A stretch of 38,215 nucleotides of DNA from Fimbriiglobus sp. (lineage in GTDB: Bacteria > Planctomycetota > Planctomycetia > Gemmatales > Gemmataceae): assembly GCA_025352235.1 (NCBI GenBank), contig JANXTU010000241.1, positions 1 through 38,215 on the forward strand, given 5' to 3'. Each line of letters starts with the position of its first letter. Position 1 is the stretch's first letter. Position numbers and translations under genes: made by a program. Of this stretch, positions 24,103 to 33,563 are shown piece by piece. The notes beneath the pieces are model-generated. The model ran no database searches, was not told the DNA's origin, and saw nothing but the letters and a program-made list of their open reading frames with translations.

Positions 24103-26247
24103 ATGTCCATCCTGACCGCCGAAGCCGAACTCCCCTCGTCGCTCGACCTTCAACAGGCCGTGGATGTGGCCTACGCCGCGGAACTCGCCGAGATCGCGGG
24201 GAACATCCTGCGCGGCTTGCCGAGCCTCGTGGAGTGCGATAAAGAACTCGCGCCGTTCGTGTTCATGAGCGTCCGCACGCGTTTGCGCGAGCGTAACGTG
24301 AAGTGCATCTATCTCGACGGCCGACCCCGCGAAGCGGAAGGCTCGAACGCCGGCGCCGCGCCGATGGGTCTGATCGGCACTATGATCTCGCAACTGCGCG
24401 AAGCGGTGCGGGGAGCCGTGGAAAAACGGGTCGTCGTGCTGCCGCACTTGGATTTGCTGACGACGAACACCGGCGGCCTGACGGGGGAATCCCGCGAGGT
24501 CATCCCCCTGCTCTACGAGAACCCCGACCTCGTCTGGCTCGGGTTCAAAGATCCGTCGTTCCCGCTGCCGAAGGTGATCGAGAATCTGTTCCCGCACCGG
24601 CTCAGCATCCTCGGATTGAACCGCACGACGCTGAAAAAGATCGTGACCCAGCGCGAGGCCCGCAAGTTCGGCAAGACGTTCAACCCGTGGCAGCTTTATA
24701 AATATGTTTCGGGTTTGAACGCCGTGCGCTTGCGGAAATTACTCTCGACTTTGGAAGGCGAAGATTACCCCGCCGACCCGAAGAAGGCATACCTGCAACT
24801 CCGCCAAGCGACGTTGTCCGGGGCGCTCGAAATCCCCGATGTCGACCTCGACCGGGACATCGGCGGCTACGCCAAAACCAAGAAACAACTCCGCCAAGAA
24901 ATCCTCGATGTCCTCGCCCGCCGCGATGCCTCGACTAACCCGGACGACATCGCCCGACTCGAAGAATTGATCCCCCGCGGAATGATTTTCTGGGGCCCGC
25001 CCGGCACCGGCAAAACCTACTTCGCCAAAGCTATCGCCACCGCCATCGGCGCCGCGATCACCATCGTCTCCGGGCCGGAATTGAAATCGAAGTGGGTCGG
25101 CGAGTCGGAAGAAAACCTGCGGATGGTCTTCCACAAGGCCCGGCAATCGGCCCCCGCGATCATCGTCTTCGACGAACTCGATTCCTTTGCCACGCGCCGC
25201 GGCAGCTACTCCGGCTCCGGCGTCGAACACAGTATGGTCAACCAACTCCTGACGGAGATGGACGGCTTCCACAAAGAGGAACTCGTCTTCGTCGTCGGCA
25301 CCACGAACTTCGTCGAATCGCTCGACCCCGCTCTCCTGCGCCCTGGCCGGTTCGAGTTCCACTTGCACATTCCTTATCCGGACGACACCGACCGCCGCGA
25401 GATTTTGAAGATCTACGACAAGAAGATGAAGCTCGATTTCACCGACGAGGCGATCGATTACGCCGTGCGTCGCACCGGCGAAAACTTCATGACGAGCACC
25501 GGTACCGCCTTCAGCGGGGACCATTTGAACGCCCTCTGTCGATCCGTGGCCCGCGTTCGCCTGCGGGACGACATCGTCGGGCCGTCGACCCAAAAAGAAA
25601 TCGAACGCGGCTTCAACGAGTACGAAGAGAAGGTCGATCTCAGCGACAAAGATTCCATCCTCGTGGCCACGCACGAAGGCGGGCACTTCGTGGTGTCGCT
25701 CTTCTGCCTGCATCACCCGCACCCCGAACGCGTCACCATCCAATCCGAGATGCCTTGGGCGCCGTTTTACACCGGGTACAAAAAAGACGACACCCGCAAG
25801 GTCGGCTACAGCCGCAGCGAATTGTTCGACCGGCTTTGCGTCCTCTACGGCGGTATCGAAGCCGAGCGATTGCTCATCGGCGATGTGAGTACCGGGGCGA
25901 GCGCGTTCGGCAATCCGCAGGGGGATTTGTTCCGCGCCACGCAACTGGCGATGATGATCGTCGAGACCTGCGGGATGTCCGGGTTGCAAGCCTCACTGCG
26001 GGTCTACCGCGACGAAAAAGGCGCCCGCGAAGTGATCTCGGGAAGCACGGCCGAAGCCATCGACCGTCAGGTGAACACGATCATCGTCGAGGCCCAAGCG
26101 CGGGCCGCGAAAATTTTGCTCGACCATAGGGCGGAACTCGAGAGCGTCCGCGAGGAATTGATGCGCGTGAAGACGATCGAATCGACCCGCATCAACGAGA
26201 TCATCGAAGCGGTGCGGAGCAAGTATGCGGATGAGTTCAAGGGTTGA
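24103..26247 (+). CDS. Soluble FtsH-like AAA+ zinc protease with extra N-terminal domain
   Basis: The 714-aa product joins an AAA+ ATPase to an M41 peptidase. Walker A is GPPGTGKT (298-305), Walker B IIVFDELDSF (353-362) and the arginine-finger region LRPGRFEF (412-419). The peptidase has HEGGH (524-528), and D608 in the DLFRAT segment is the expected third zinc ligand. Unlike classical FtsH there is no transmembrane segment. The first 200 residues instead look like a degenerate ATPase-like domain, with KRVVVLPHLDLL resembling a Walker B but no Walker A. The ATG at 24103 is chosen; a GTG at 24097 is possible. It is the enzymatic centre of the orphan-rich cluster and probably unfolds and cleaves proteins presented by its neighbours. 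Confidence 0.9.
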   Translation: MSILTAEAELPSSLDLQQAVDVAYAAELAEIAGNILRGLPSLVECDKELAPFVFMSVRTRLRERNVKCIYLDGRPREAEGSNAGAAPMGLIGTMISQLREAVRGAVEKRVVVLPHLDLLTTNTGGLTGESREVIPLLYENPDLVWLGFKDPSFPLPKVIENLFPHRLSILGLNRTTLKKIVTQREARKFGKTFNPWQLYKYVSGLNAVRLRKLLSTLEGEDYPADPKKAYLQLRQATLSGALEIPDVDLDRDIGGYAKTKKQLRQEILDVLARRDASTNPDDIARLEELIPRGMIFWGPPGTGKTYFAKAIATAIGAAITIVSGPELKSKWVGESEENLRMVFHKARQSAPAIIVFDELDSFATRRGSYSGSGVEHSMVNQLLTEMDGFHKEELVFVVGTTNFVESLDPALLRPGRFEFHLHIPYPDDTDRREILKIYDKKMKLDFTDEAIDYAVRRTGENFMTSTGTAFSGDHLNALCRSVARVRLRDDIVGPSTQKEIERGFNEYEEKVDLSDKDSILVATHEGGHFVVSLFCLHHPHPERVTIQSEMPWAPFYTGYKKDDTRKVGYSRSELFDRLCVLYGGIEAERLLIGDVSTGASAFGNPQGDLFRATQLAMMIVETCGMSGLQASLRVYRDEKGAREVISGSTAEAIDRQVNTIIVEAQARAAKILLDHRAELESVREELMRVKTIESTRINEIIEAVRSKYADEFKG

Positions 26248-26250
26248 GTG

Positions 26251-26418
26251 TCGAGTCCAGCGTTTGGACGTTGAGTCCAGCGTTTGGACGTTGAGTCCAG
26301 CGTTTGGACGTTGAGTCCAGCGTTTGGACGTTGAGTCCAGCGTTTGGACGCTGAGTCCAGCGTTTGGACGTTGAGTCCAGCGTTTGGACGCTGAGTCCAG
26401 CGTTTGGACGCTGAGTCT
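26251..26418. repeat. 20-bp tandem repeat (minisatellite) with internal dyad
   Basis: The unit CGTTTGGACGYTGAGTCCAG is repeated eight times without spacers, starting three bases after the protease stop; the last copy is degenerate at its end. A single T/C position varies (TTTTCTCC in order from 26271). Across unit boundaries GTCCA-GCGTT-TGGAC forms a short dyad, so each unit could fold or bind a dimer. An inverted GCTGGACTC follows at 26441-26449. Confidence 0.95.
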
Positions 26419-26491
26419 ACGCAAGGGTGTGCGACTTCTCGCTGGACTCGAGGATTGGTCACTCGGCAAAGTTTCATTAGGAATTCCACAC

Positions 26492-26755
26492 ATGGCCGAA
26501 GTCTTGATCCTCCTCCGGCGCGACCCGACGACCGGGAAGCAGAACATCATCGTGAAGCTCGAATCGGACCCGGATTCGCTGCCGATCGAGCACGAGCAAT
26601 TGCACAAGCGGATCGTTGAGAAATTGGTCGGCAAAGGGATGAAGGCCGAGGATTTGGGCGACATCGTCATCGAGCGCGAAGGTTCGCTCGAACCGAAGGC
26701 GACGAACGAACCGAGCGAAGCCGAGCGCAAAAAGACCGCCCAGGGCCAGAGCTGA
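26492..26755 (+). CDS. Orphan 87-aa protein of the FtsH-centred cluster
   Basis: The family is not recognised. The small, highly charged protein starts MAEVLILLRRDPTTGKQNII, which suggests a short beta-hairpin. Helical segments rich in His, Glu and Lys follow, and the tail is hydrophilic and probably disordered. There is no membrane segment or Cys. The ATG at 26492 is favoured because TAGGA lies upstream. The open frame continues leftward to 26384, but that part is encoded by the end of the tandem repeat. Its stop is one base before the next start, so it is coupled to the first giant gene. Confidence 0.75.
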   Translation: MAEVLILLRRDPTTGKQNIIVKLESDPDSLPIEHEQLHKRIVEKLVGKGMKAEDLGDIVIEREGSLEPKATNEPSEAERKKTAQGQS

Positions 26756-26756
26756 C

Positions 26757-29700
26757 ATGATCCTCAGTTTCCCCGACCTCGACACGTTCCGCCTCGCGGC
26801 GACCGGCACGCTGTTGCCGGCCGAATTGACACTCGCCCCGGCACGGGTGCGCGTCGAAACGGACGGTCGCCTCCTTCTGGAAACCGCTGGCAAAGTCTCG
26901 AAGAAGGCCGCGGGCGAACTGACCCGGTTGAACGTCGCGGCCTTGAAAACCATCTCCGGTCCGACTGAAGAAATCTCGTGTTGGCTGCAAGCGCTCAACG
27001 CCGAGCGGGACGAAACCCCGCCGTTCTCGACGCAGACGCCGGTGATTTTCGAAGTGCCCGACCCGGCGACCTTGCCGCAGTTGGTCGGCGAAATGCTCCG
27101 CCTCGGCAACGACCGCCAAAGCTACTGCTGGCTCGAAACCGAAGGCGAGAGCCGCGTGCTGCTCCGCGTCGTCGGACCGCCGTACTACACGCTGTTGCAA
27201 TCGCTCGACCCGCATTTCTCCGGTTCGCTGCGGACCCTCACCGCGTTCGTCGAACAGGCCCCGCGGGTCTGGGTGCAGATCGGGTACCGACACCCCGTCG
27301 CATCGCGCATCAAACTCGCCAACGAGCAAATGCTGTTGATTCGACCGGGGCGGAAGTGGACCTACCTCGACGACCCGCCCTTCCGCGACATTTACGACGC
27401 GCTCCAATTCCCGCTGCCCTCGGCGCCGACGTCGTGGCAGGCCGTCGAAAAACCGGAGAAACTGACGATTCCGCTGAAGCTTGCGGCGGGGAATGCGGCC
27501 GATCTCCCCGAGTTCTGGGTACTGCGCGATCGCGCCGCCGAGCGGCTCGACGCCTTCGTGCGCGACGCCGATGACCGGTTGATCCAGCGGCTCCGCTTCG
27601 CCGTATCCGAACCCGGCGACGCTGCCGAGAGCGTGATTGCCCTGCGGCTCAGCCCGTCGAAATTGCCGCCACCGGCGCTCGAACTCTCCGGGGCGGTCGG
27701 ATACAAACCGTATTTCAAATTGACGAATCTGTACCTCCCGACGGGATCGCGGCTGCATCCGCAATTGCGCCGCGACGCGGTGCGCACGCTCTTGGCCGGC
27801 GATCCGGACCGGGTCGTTTGGTTGTCGCCGGGGACCGACGGCGCGTTCGTCCCCGAATCGATGGCCGAAGACGCGTTCCGCCCACTCGAGCACTGGGTCG
27901 ATTACATTTTGGAATCGTCGCCAGCACCGCTGAAGGCGTGGATCGCCGCAACGGAATTCGATTTTGAATCGTTCGTCTGTTCGGATGTCGCCGCGAAGCC
28001 ACGCGGTCCGGACCGCGGCACGAAAGAGCGCGGCCGGAGCATTCCGACCGATGGCCACAGTCCGCTGCAACCGGAGTCGGTGCCACCGGCACTCGATGCG
28101 GGCGCTTCGCAAAACTTTGCATCCGTCACGCCGAAGCCGGTCGATGAGTCGCAACGCATCGACGAATGGAAGCTCCGCCGGCAGGCGCTGCAAGACGAAT
28201 TTCAGAGATACGACGGCGGACTCGACCGACCGGAGCGGCAGTCGTTGTGGCCGGCATTGGCGCGGGCCAACACCGGCGCCGGCGATGCGGCCGAAGCCGC
28301 GATCTGCTGGGTCAACGCGATGTGGGAGTACGATTCGCTCCCGGCCGAACTCGCGGCGGGCTGGTTTCGAACCGAACACCCGAATCGAAAAGAATCGGCC
28401 GGTTTTTCGGGGATTGAAATCGACCAACTTCTCCGCAGCCAAAATCCGGATCGCATCGAAGTCCGTCAACTCGCCAGCGCCGCGTTGGCCGCGTTGATTC
28501 TCGACCCGGCACCCGAGTGGTTGCCCGCGCGATTGCCCGCGATCCAACACTATTTGGAAGCGAACGACGGCAAGCTCCCGGTACGGGCCGTCTGGCTGTT
28601 GGCGTTGGAGATGGCCGCGCAAACCGGGGCCGACATACTCGGTTTGGCCCGCGTGCGGGATCGGATCCTCCAGCGGCTGCTCGATGGCGGCTTGAACGCC
28701 GAGACCGACCTGCCCTTTTTCCTCCGTACCGCGGGGCTGAAGGATTCGGAACGAGTCCGTTTGGTCCGCGATCAAGCGGTGACCTTGCACCGACTCTGCC
28801 GGAAATGGGCCGAGGCGGCAACCGTATCGCCCACCGCCACCGGCGCGCGGGATAACCGTCAGACGCTCCCGTACATCGATCTGCTCTTCTCGTTCGCACA
28901 GGCGAAACTCGGGGAGATCACTTCGGCGAGAACGATGCTCGAGTCCGCCCGGAAAGAGATGGAGCCCCGCCTGCCGGCCGACGCGAAATCGCTGACGGCC
29001 CACTACCTGTTCCAGGCGTTCCGCCACCGGGTCGAAGAGGCTCTGGCCGGGAAGCCGCCCGCGATGAGCCTACCGCGCGAACTGATCGTAGCGATCGACC
29101 AATTGGTGGTTCTCGGAAAGGGGATCGCGAACAGCCCGCACGCGATGGCGAATTTCGCCATCGCGCGGATGCGGCAGCAATCGACGATTTTGGAACCGCA
29201 AGAGCGCAACAGCCCGTACGCGCACATCATGGGCGACGGCGATGAATTCCTCAAAGCCCTCTACAAGATCGGTTCGCTGCGCGAACCCGCCGAGCTCGCC
29301 CGGCACGTCCGCACACTCTACCGCGGGGGCATTGGCGGCAAAGACCCGCGCCCGCTCGCGGCGGTGCGCCTGCTGACCCTCCACGCGGCCGTGCCGTGGG
29401 CCATCCGCGCGGGCGAAGCCTTCACGTTGGAACTTTTGGGCCTCGTCCCCGAAAGCCTCAAAGCCGATGCAGTGTTTGATTCGGTGCCGGAACTCAACCG
29501 CATTCAAGGCCAACTCCTCGAGCGATCGTTGTTCCTCGCGGCCCATTTCGACCGCCGCGATCTCGTTGGCCGGTTGCTCGATCAATTCGTCGAATTGGTC
29601 GGGACCAAAGCGGTCGACCAGCGCTTCGAACTCGTCAACTTCGTCGCCGGGCAATGTCTCCGGAGCCTCCGGAAACTCGGCCTGCGCGACGAGATCGACA

Positions 29701-30236
29701 AACTCCTCCGGCGGATCTTGGCGGTCGTTCTCGAAGGCAAAACTTTGCAGCAATGGAAAACCCGGTACGCCGCCCGGCCGGATCAATGGTGGCGCGCCCT
29801 GCAGACCCTCCTCAACATGGCGAGCGGTTGGTTGACCTTCGGCAATTTCGACCAAGCCAATCCCATCTTGGACGAAGCCCGGGCGGAGTTATTGGCGCCG
29901 AGCCGCCGGGCCAACGATCCGCCGCCGGTGGAATTCGCCAAGCTCGCGCAGGGCTATATCGCGGCCGTGGCCCAAGGCCCGAGCGAAAGCGGCCTGACCC
30001 GCATCGCCGAACTCTTCGAGCGGATGGATCCCGCGCGCGTGCCGGTCGGCTATTCGACGGCCCCATTTTATTCCCGGCTGCACCTCAACATCGTCGAAGA
30101 GGTCGTCCTCGCGATCGTCAGCGACGACTTCGCCCTCGGGCCGGGGGGGCGGCGTTGGCTGGACGAAGACGAATTCCTCGTCCGGCGGCGCCTCCACCGC
30201 GATATGCAAACGTCCCTCGCCCAGAGCCGGCTTTGA
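26757..30236 (+). CDS. Giant 1159-aa orphan, paralogue 1 of the FtsH-centred cluster
   Basis: I do not recognise a catalytic domain. The N-terminal part of about 430 residues looks mixed alpha/beta, opening LSFPDLDTFRLA and containing TPVIFEVPDPATLPQLVGEM. A low-complexity linker rich in Pro, Ser and charged residues follows at about 420-470. The remaining 680 or so residues look like a helical repeat scaffold. The end carries FALGPGGRRWLDEDEFLVRR, which is conserved in the next gene. No signal peptide or membrane helix is seen. The ATG at 26757 is one base after the preceding stop. The size, linker and helical half suggest a scaffold or recognition subunit feeding the FtsH-like protease, which is inference. 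Confidence 0.8.
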   Translation: MILSFPDLDTFRLAATGTLLPAELTLAPARVRVETDGRLLLETAGKVSKKAAGELTRLNVAALKTISGPTEEISCWLQALNAERDETPPFSTQTPVIFEVPDPATLPQLVGEMLRLGNDRQSYCWLETEGESRVLLRVVGPPYYTLLQSLDPHFSGSLRTLTAFVEQAPRVWVQIGYRHPVASRIKLANEQMLLIRPGRKWTYLDDPPFRDIYDALQFPLPSAPTSWQAVEKPEKLTIPLKLAAGNAADLPEFWVLRDRAAERLDAFVRDADDRLIQRLRFAVSEPGDAAESVIALRLSPSKLPPPALELSGAVGYKPYFKLTNLYLPTGSRLHPQLRRDAVRTLLAGDPDRVVWLSPGTDGAFVPESMAEDAFRPLEHWVDYILESSPAPLKAWIAATEFDFESFVCSDVAAKPRGPDRGTKERGRSIPTDGHSPLQPESVPPALDAGASQNFASVTPKPVDESQRIDEWKLRRQALQDEFQRYDGGLDRPERQSLWPALARANTGAGDAAEAAICWVNAMWEYDSLPAELAAGWFRTEHPNRKESAGFSGIEIDQLLRSQNPDRIEVRQLASAALAALILDPAPEWLPARLPAIQHYLEANDGKLPVRAVWLLALEMAAQTGADILGLARVRDRILQRLLDGGLNAETDLPFFLRTAGLKDSERVRLVRDQAVTLHRLCRKWAEAATVSPTATGARDNRQTLPYIDLLFSFAQAKLGEITSARTMLESARKEMEPRLPADAKSLTAHYLFQAFRHRVEEALAGKPPAMSLPRELIVAIDQLVVLGKGIANSPHAMANFAIARMRQQSTILEPQERNSPYAHIMGDGDEFLKALYKIGSLREPAELARHVRTLYRGGIGGKDPRPLAAVRLLTLHAAVPWAIRAGEAFTLELLGLVPESLKADAVFDSVPELNRIQGQLLERSLFLAAHFDRRDLVGRLLDQFVELVGTKAVDQRFELVNFVAGQCLRSLRKLGLRDEIDKLLRRILAVVLEGKTLQQWKTRYAARPDQWWRALQTLLNMASGWLTFGNFDQANPILDEARAELLAPSRRANDPPPVEFAKLAQGYIAAVAQGPSESGLTRIAELFERMDPARVPVGYSTAPFYSRLHLNIVEEVVLAIVSDDFALGPGGRRWLDEDEFLVRRRLHRDMQTSLAQSRL

Positions 30237-30254
30237 TCCACCGGGTGCCGGCCC

Positions 30255-33200
30255 ATGCTCTCCCTCTTCTTCCCCAATGCGGACGCTTTTCGGCTCGCAC
30301 TCGCGTCCGGGATCATCCCCGGTGATGTCGCCGACGCGGAGGTCGCCGCCGCGCCGGGTCCCGGCGGATTTTGGGTGCGTTCGCGGGCGGCGCTCTCCAA
30401 AGACGCCTTTGCGGCGCTGGCCCATATCGGTGTCCGCCCGTTCGCCAGCCCCGCCGAATCGGTATTCCGCCAATACCCCTGCTGGCCGGCGGCGCTCCCT
30501 TTGAAACGCTGCGACGAGCAGTCGGTGGACGCGCCCGTGTTGTTCGAACTTTCGCCGACGCGGCTGGCGAACTTCCTCGGGGAACTCGCGCGCTGCGGGA
30601 GCCCGATCGACGGCTTCCAATTGACGGCCGATGCGGCGTTCGTACGCTCGGCACGAGCCCCCGAGTATTGGATCGAACGGAGTCGGACCGAACCCGATTC
30701 CGCGATCCGGAGTTATCGCCTCGCCGCGACGAATTTCTGGGTGGAATCGGGTTGGATGCACTCGCTCGCGCCGAGCGCCGGCGATTCCCGTGCGACTCTC
30801 GTTTCGGTGACCGAAGGCTGGCGACGGTTCGATTTGGATCCGTGGCACGCCCCGCGCGAAGTCTTCGCCCTCCGGCTCGCCCCGGCGTGCGCGTGTCCCA
30901 CAATGCCTCTCGCGCGGATCGAGATCGCCCTCCGGTTGAAGCCCCGCACGACCGGAGACGAAATCGATTCGCTTTGGATTCACCCCGGTTCGCTCGCGGA
31001 CGTTCGCGGTCCGCTCGAATCGATCGATCCCCGCGCGGGGCGGCGACTCGAAATCGCGCAACTTTGGAGTGCGGACGGGGCCTGCATCGCCCTCAGAACG
31101 ACCGGTTCGCGCCCGGACTTCGCCCCGGCGGGGTCGTGGATTTCTTTCGCCGCGCATCCGCGCTGGAAACAATTGTGGATCCCGTCCAACCGGGAATTGG
31201 CCCCGGTCGTCCGCGACGCGGTCTTGCTACGGGAGTTGCGAATACAGCCCGGAGAAATGGCGTGGCTCGAATCGGCCGGGAATAGCGTGCGCGGCAATCG
31301 CTTTCCCACCGCCGCGTTTCGACCGCTTGCCGAAGTGATCCGATACACGGCCCCGGCGGCGCTCGCGATCCACCGCGCGCGACCCTCCGAAACACCGTTC
31401 GCGTTGACCGGTTTCGTGGCGATTCCCGAACCGGGACCGGGCTCGATGTCTTCCGGCGCGGTGCCGATGTACCGCCCGCCGCCGGCGCCCGCCGGGCCCG
31501 GTGAAACGGCGCGCAGCCGCTTCTTCAAATGGGCGGGCCGGCTCTTCGCCCCGTCGCGGGACACGTCGATCGCAGACGAGATCGAACCTGACGAACCTGT
31601 CGAAACGCACGGCGTTCCGCGCCGGACGCGGCTCTCGCAGCAAGAGCGATTGGCCCGCCGGGCCGAGTTGCAAGAGCTTCTTTTTCGCCGGGATGCAACG
31701 GCGCGGAACGCGGAGTGGGCCGAACTCGCGGAGTTGTTCGCCGAGGGCGGCCACCCGGCCGACGCCGTCCTCTGCTGGCTCCACGCGATTTGGGGGATGG
31801 CCAAGCCGCCCGAAGATTGGCTGCAATCGTGGGCCAAACTCGAAACGCGCGGGGCGAAGACGACCCCGCTACGGGGCCGGCTCGTCGAACGGATTCGGCT
31901 CGCGCACGCCCCGGCGGCGCAAGTCGCGGTGACGCCCGGCATCGACCCCCGCGCGGCGTCGGCCGAACTGGATCGCGCGGAGGACGAGTTGCCGTGCCGG
32001 ATGGTTTGGCTCGCCCGAACGGCGCTCGCCGATCTCGCCGGTGGGGACGCGCTCCAACTCGCGCGGTGCCGGGATCGCCTGTTCGCCCGGCTTCAAAATG
32101 AGACCGCTCTCGCCGCGCTCGACACGCCGTCGTTCCTGCGCTTTCGAGGGCTGTCGGGGAGCGACCGCTTTCCGCTCGCGCGCGATTGGCTGGTGCGCTG
32201 CCGGGAACCGATCCAGCGCTGGTTGAAGCGGCAAGCGACGGACGACCGACCGGCTTGGGCCGCGTCCGATGCGGACCGGACCTGCACCGCATGCTACGCC
32301 GATGGCATGCTCGCATGGGGCTTCGCCAAACTCGGCGACCGGGGCCGCGCGAACGAACTCGGCGACGCGGCGTCCGCCGCACCCCACCCCGATGCCGTCA
32401 CGGGCGTCCACCGGCGATTGCAAGAGTATTTCCGCGGGGAAATCCAACTCGCGCTCGGTGCCCAACTCGACTCATCGAATGCGGATGGTGCGCCCCTCGA
32501 TGAACTCGGCGAGTACGCCGTGGCGAAGTTGTCGGCCCATTCGCAAATCCTCGGCCGGCGCCGGGGGCGCTCCGAATTCGGCGGCCGGCCGTTGTTCGCC
32601 CTGATGGGGGACGACGACCTCGGTCGGTCGTTGATCCGATTGCTCGAAGCGAATGCGACGCCCGACGGATCGACCGTGCGATCTCTCCTCGACGCGGTGA
32701 AATCCGATCGCACGGCGGGATCGTTGCCGCGCGTGATCCTCGCGCTGCTCGAAGTCGTACGGGCCCCCGAGGCCGTCGCGGAAGTCCTCGCGCTCACCCC
32801 GCTCGCTTTGGAGTTGCTGCCGGAGGCGTTGCGGCTCCGCGGGATCGTCGAAACCGATTCGCCGGGCTATTCGATCCGCCTCGCCGCGCGCGCGGTCGAA
32901 GTCGTCGGGGCGTCGGCCGTGGAATTCGACCACCCGGACAGTTTGCGGGCGCTGTTGACGAGCTTGAGCCGCGCGCTCGAGGAGAACGACCCGACGGCCC
33001 GCGAAATCTTCCGCCTGACGGCACCGCGGTTGTTCCGCGCGTTGAGCCGCTGCGGATTGACGGCCGAACTCCGGCCCTTGCTGGCGCGCTGGTACCGGGT
33101 CGGGGCCGACGACCCGGAGATGCAGCTGTGCGCCGCCATCGGCTGGTTCGCACTGGGCGAGGTCGAGCGCGGCAACCGCATCCTCAACGACGCGCGCGAA

Positions 33201-33533
33201 CGGTTGTTCGTCGTCGGCCTCTCGAATGAACGCGACCGCACGCGCATCGCGCTCGCTTACGCGCACGCGCTCGCGCACGCCCCGCCGCGGTTGGCCCTCG
33301 GTCGCTTGGAAGAACTGTTCCAACGCCTCGGCCCCATCGCCGCCGGCGGTGCCACGGCCCGATATTACGCGCTGAAGCCGCTGGAGTTGATCGATACCGC
33401 GATCACCGCCGTCGTAAACGAAGAATTCGGCCTCGGCCCCGACATGCGCAGCTGGCTCGACGAAGACGAACTGCGGATCCGCCGGCGGATCACCCGCGAC
33501 TTAGAAGCCGCGATCCGTGCGCGACCGATCTGA
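30255..33533 (+). CDS. Giant 1092-aa orphan, paralogue 2 of the FtsH-centred cluster
   Basis: This 1092-aa protein is a divergent tandem copy of the preceding one. Matching blocks are the start (FFPNADAFRLALASGIIPGD against FPDLDTFRLAATGTLLPAE), APVLFELSPTRLANFLGEL against TPVIFEVPDPATLPQLVGEM, and the end FGLGPDMRSWLDEDELRIRR against FALGPGGRRWLDEDEFLVRR. A Pro/Gly-rich linker at about 395-430 again separates an alpha/beta half from a helical half. There is no membrane segment. It starts 18 bases after paralogue 1. The level of divergence implies an old duplication with separate roles, perhaps the two arms of one complex. Confidence 0.8.
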   Translation: MLSLFFPNADAFRLALASGIIPGDVADAEVAAAPGPGGFWVRSRAALSKDAFAALAHIGVRPFASPAESVFRQYPCWPAALPLKRCDEQSVDAPVLFELSPTRLANFLGELARCGSPIDGFQLTADAAFVRSARAPEYWIERSRTEPDSAIRSYRLAATNFWVESGWMHSLAPSAGDSRATLVSVTEGWRRFDLDPWHAPREVFALRLAPACACPTMPLARIEIALRLKPRTTGDEIDSLWIHPGSLADVRGPLESIDPRAGRRLEIAQLWSADGACIALRTTGSRPDFAPAGSWISFAAHPRWKQLWIPSNRELAPVVRDAVLLRELRIQPGEMAWLESAGNSVRGNRFPTAAFRPLAEVIRYTAPAALAIHRARPSETPFALTGFVAIPEPGPGSMSSGAVPMYRPPPAPAGPGETARSRFFKWAGRLFAPSRDTSIADEIEPDEPVETHGVPRRTRLSQQERLARRAELQELLFRRDATARNAEWAELAELFAEGGHPADAVLCWLHAIWGMAKPPEDWLQSWAKLETRGAKTTPLRGRLVERIRLAHAPAAQVAVTPGIDPRAASAELDRAEDELPCRMVWLARTALADLAGGDALQLARCRDRLFARLQNETALAALDTPSFLRFRGLSGSDRFPLARDWLVRCREPIQRWLKRQATDDRPAWAASDADRTCTACYADGMLAWGFAKLGDRGRANELGDAASAAPHPDAVTGVHRRLQEYFRGEIQLALGAQLDSSNADGAPLDELGEYAVAKLSAHSQILGRRRGRSEFGGRPLFALMGDDDLGRSLIRLLEANATPDGSTVRSLLDAVKSDRTAGSLPRVILALLEVVRAPEAVAEVLALTPLALELLPEALRLRGIVETDSPGYSIRLAARAVEVVGASAVEFDHPDSLRALLTSLSRALEENDPTAREIFRLTAPRLFRALSRCGLTAELRPLLARWYRVGADDPEMQLCAAIGWFALGEVERGNRILNDARERLFVVGLSNERDRTRIALAYAHALAHAPPRLALGRLEELFQRLGPIAAGGATARYYALKPLELIDTAITAVVNEEFGLGPDMRSWLDEDELRIRRRITRDLEAAIRARPI

Positions 33534-33563
33534 TACAAAAGTCCCAACTCCCGAGGATTTGCT

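Noticed and set aside
26251-26418. Possible CRISPR array
   Set aside because: The 20-base units are contiguous, with no unique spacers between them, and no cas genes are present. It is a simple tandem repeat.
26667-29027. 786-aa open frame on the minus strand
   Set aside because: It lies antisense to the first giant orphan, has Arg-rich low-complexity composition typical of shadow frames in GC-rich DNA, and has no recognisable domain or start context.
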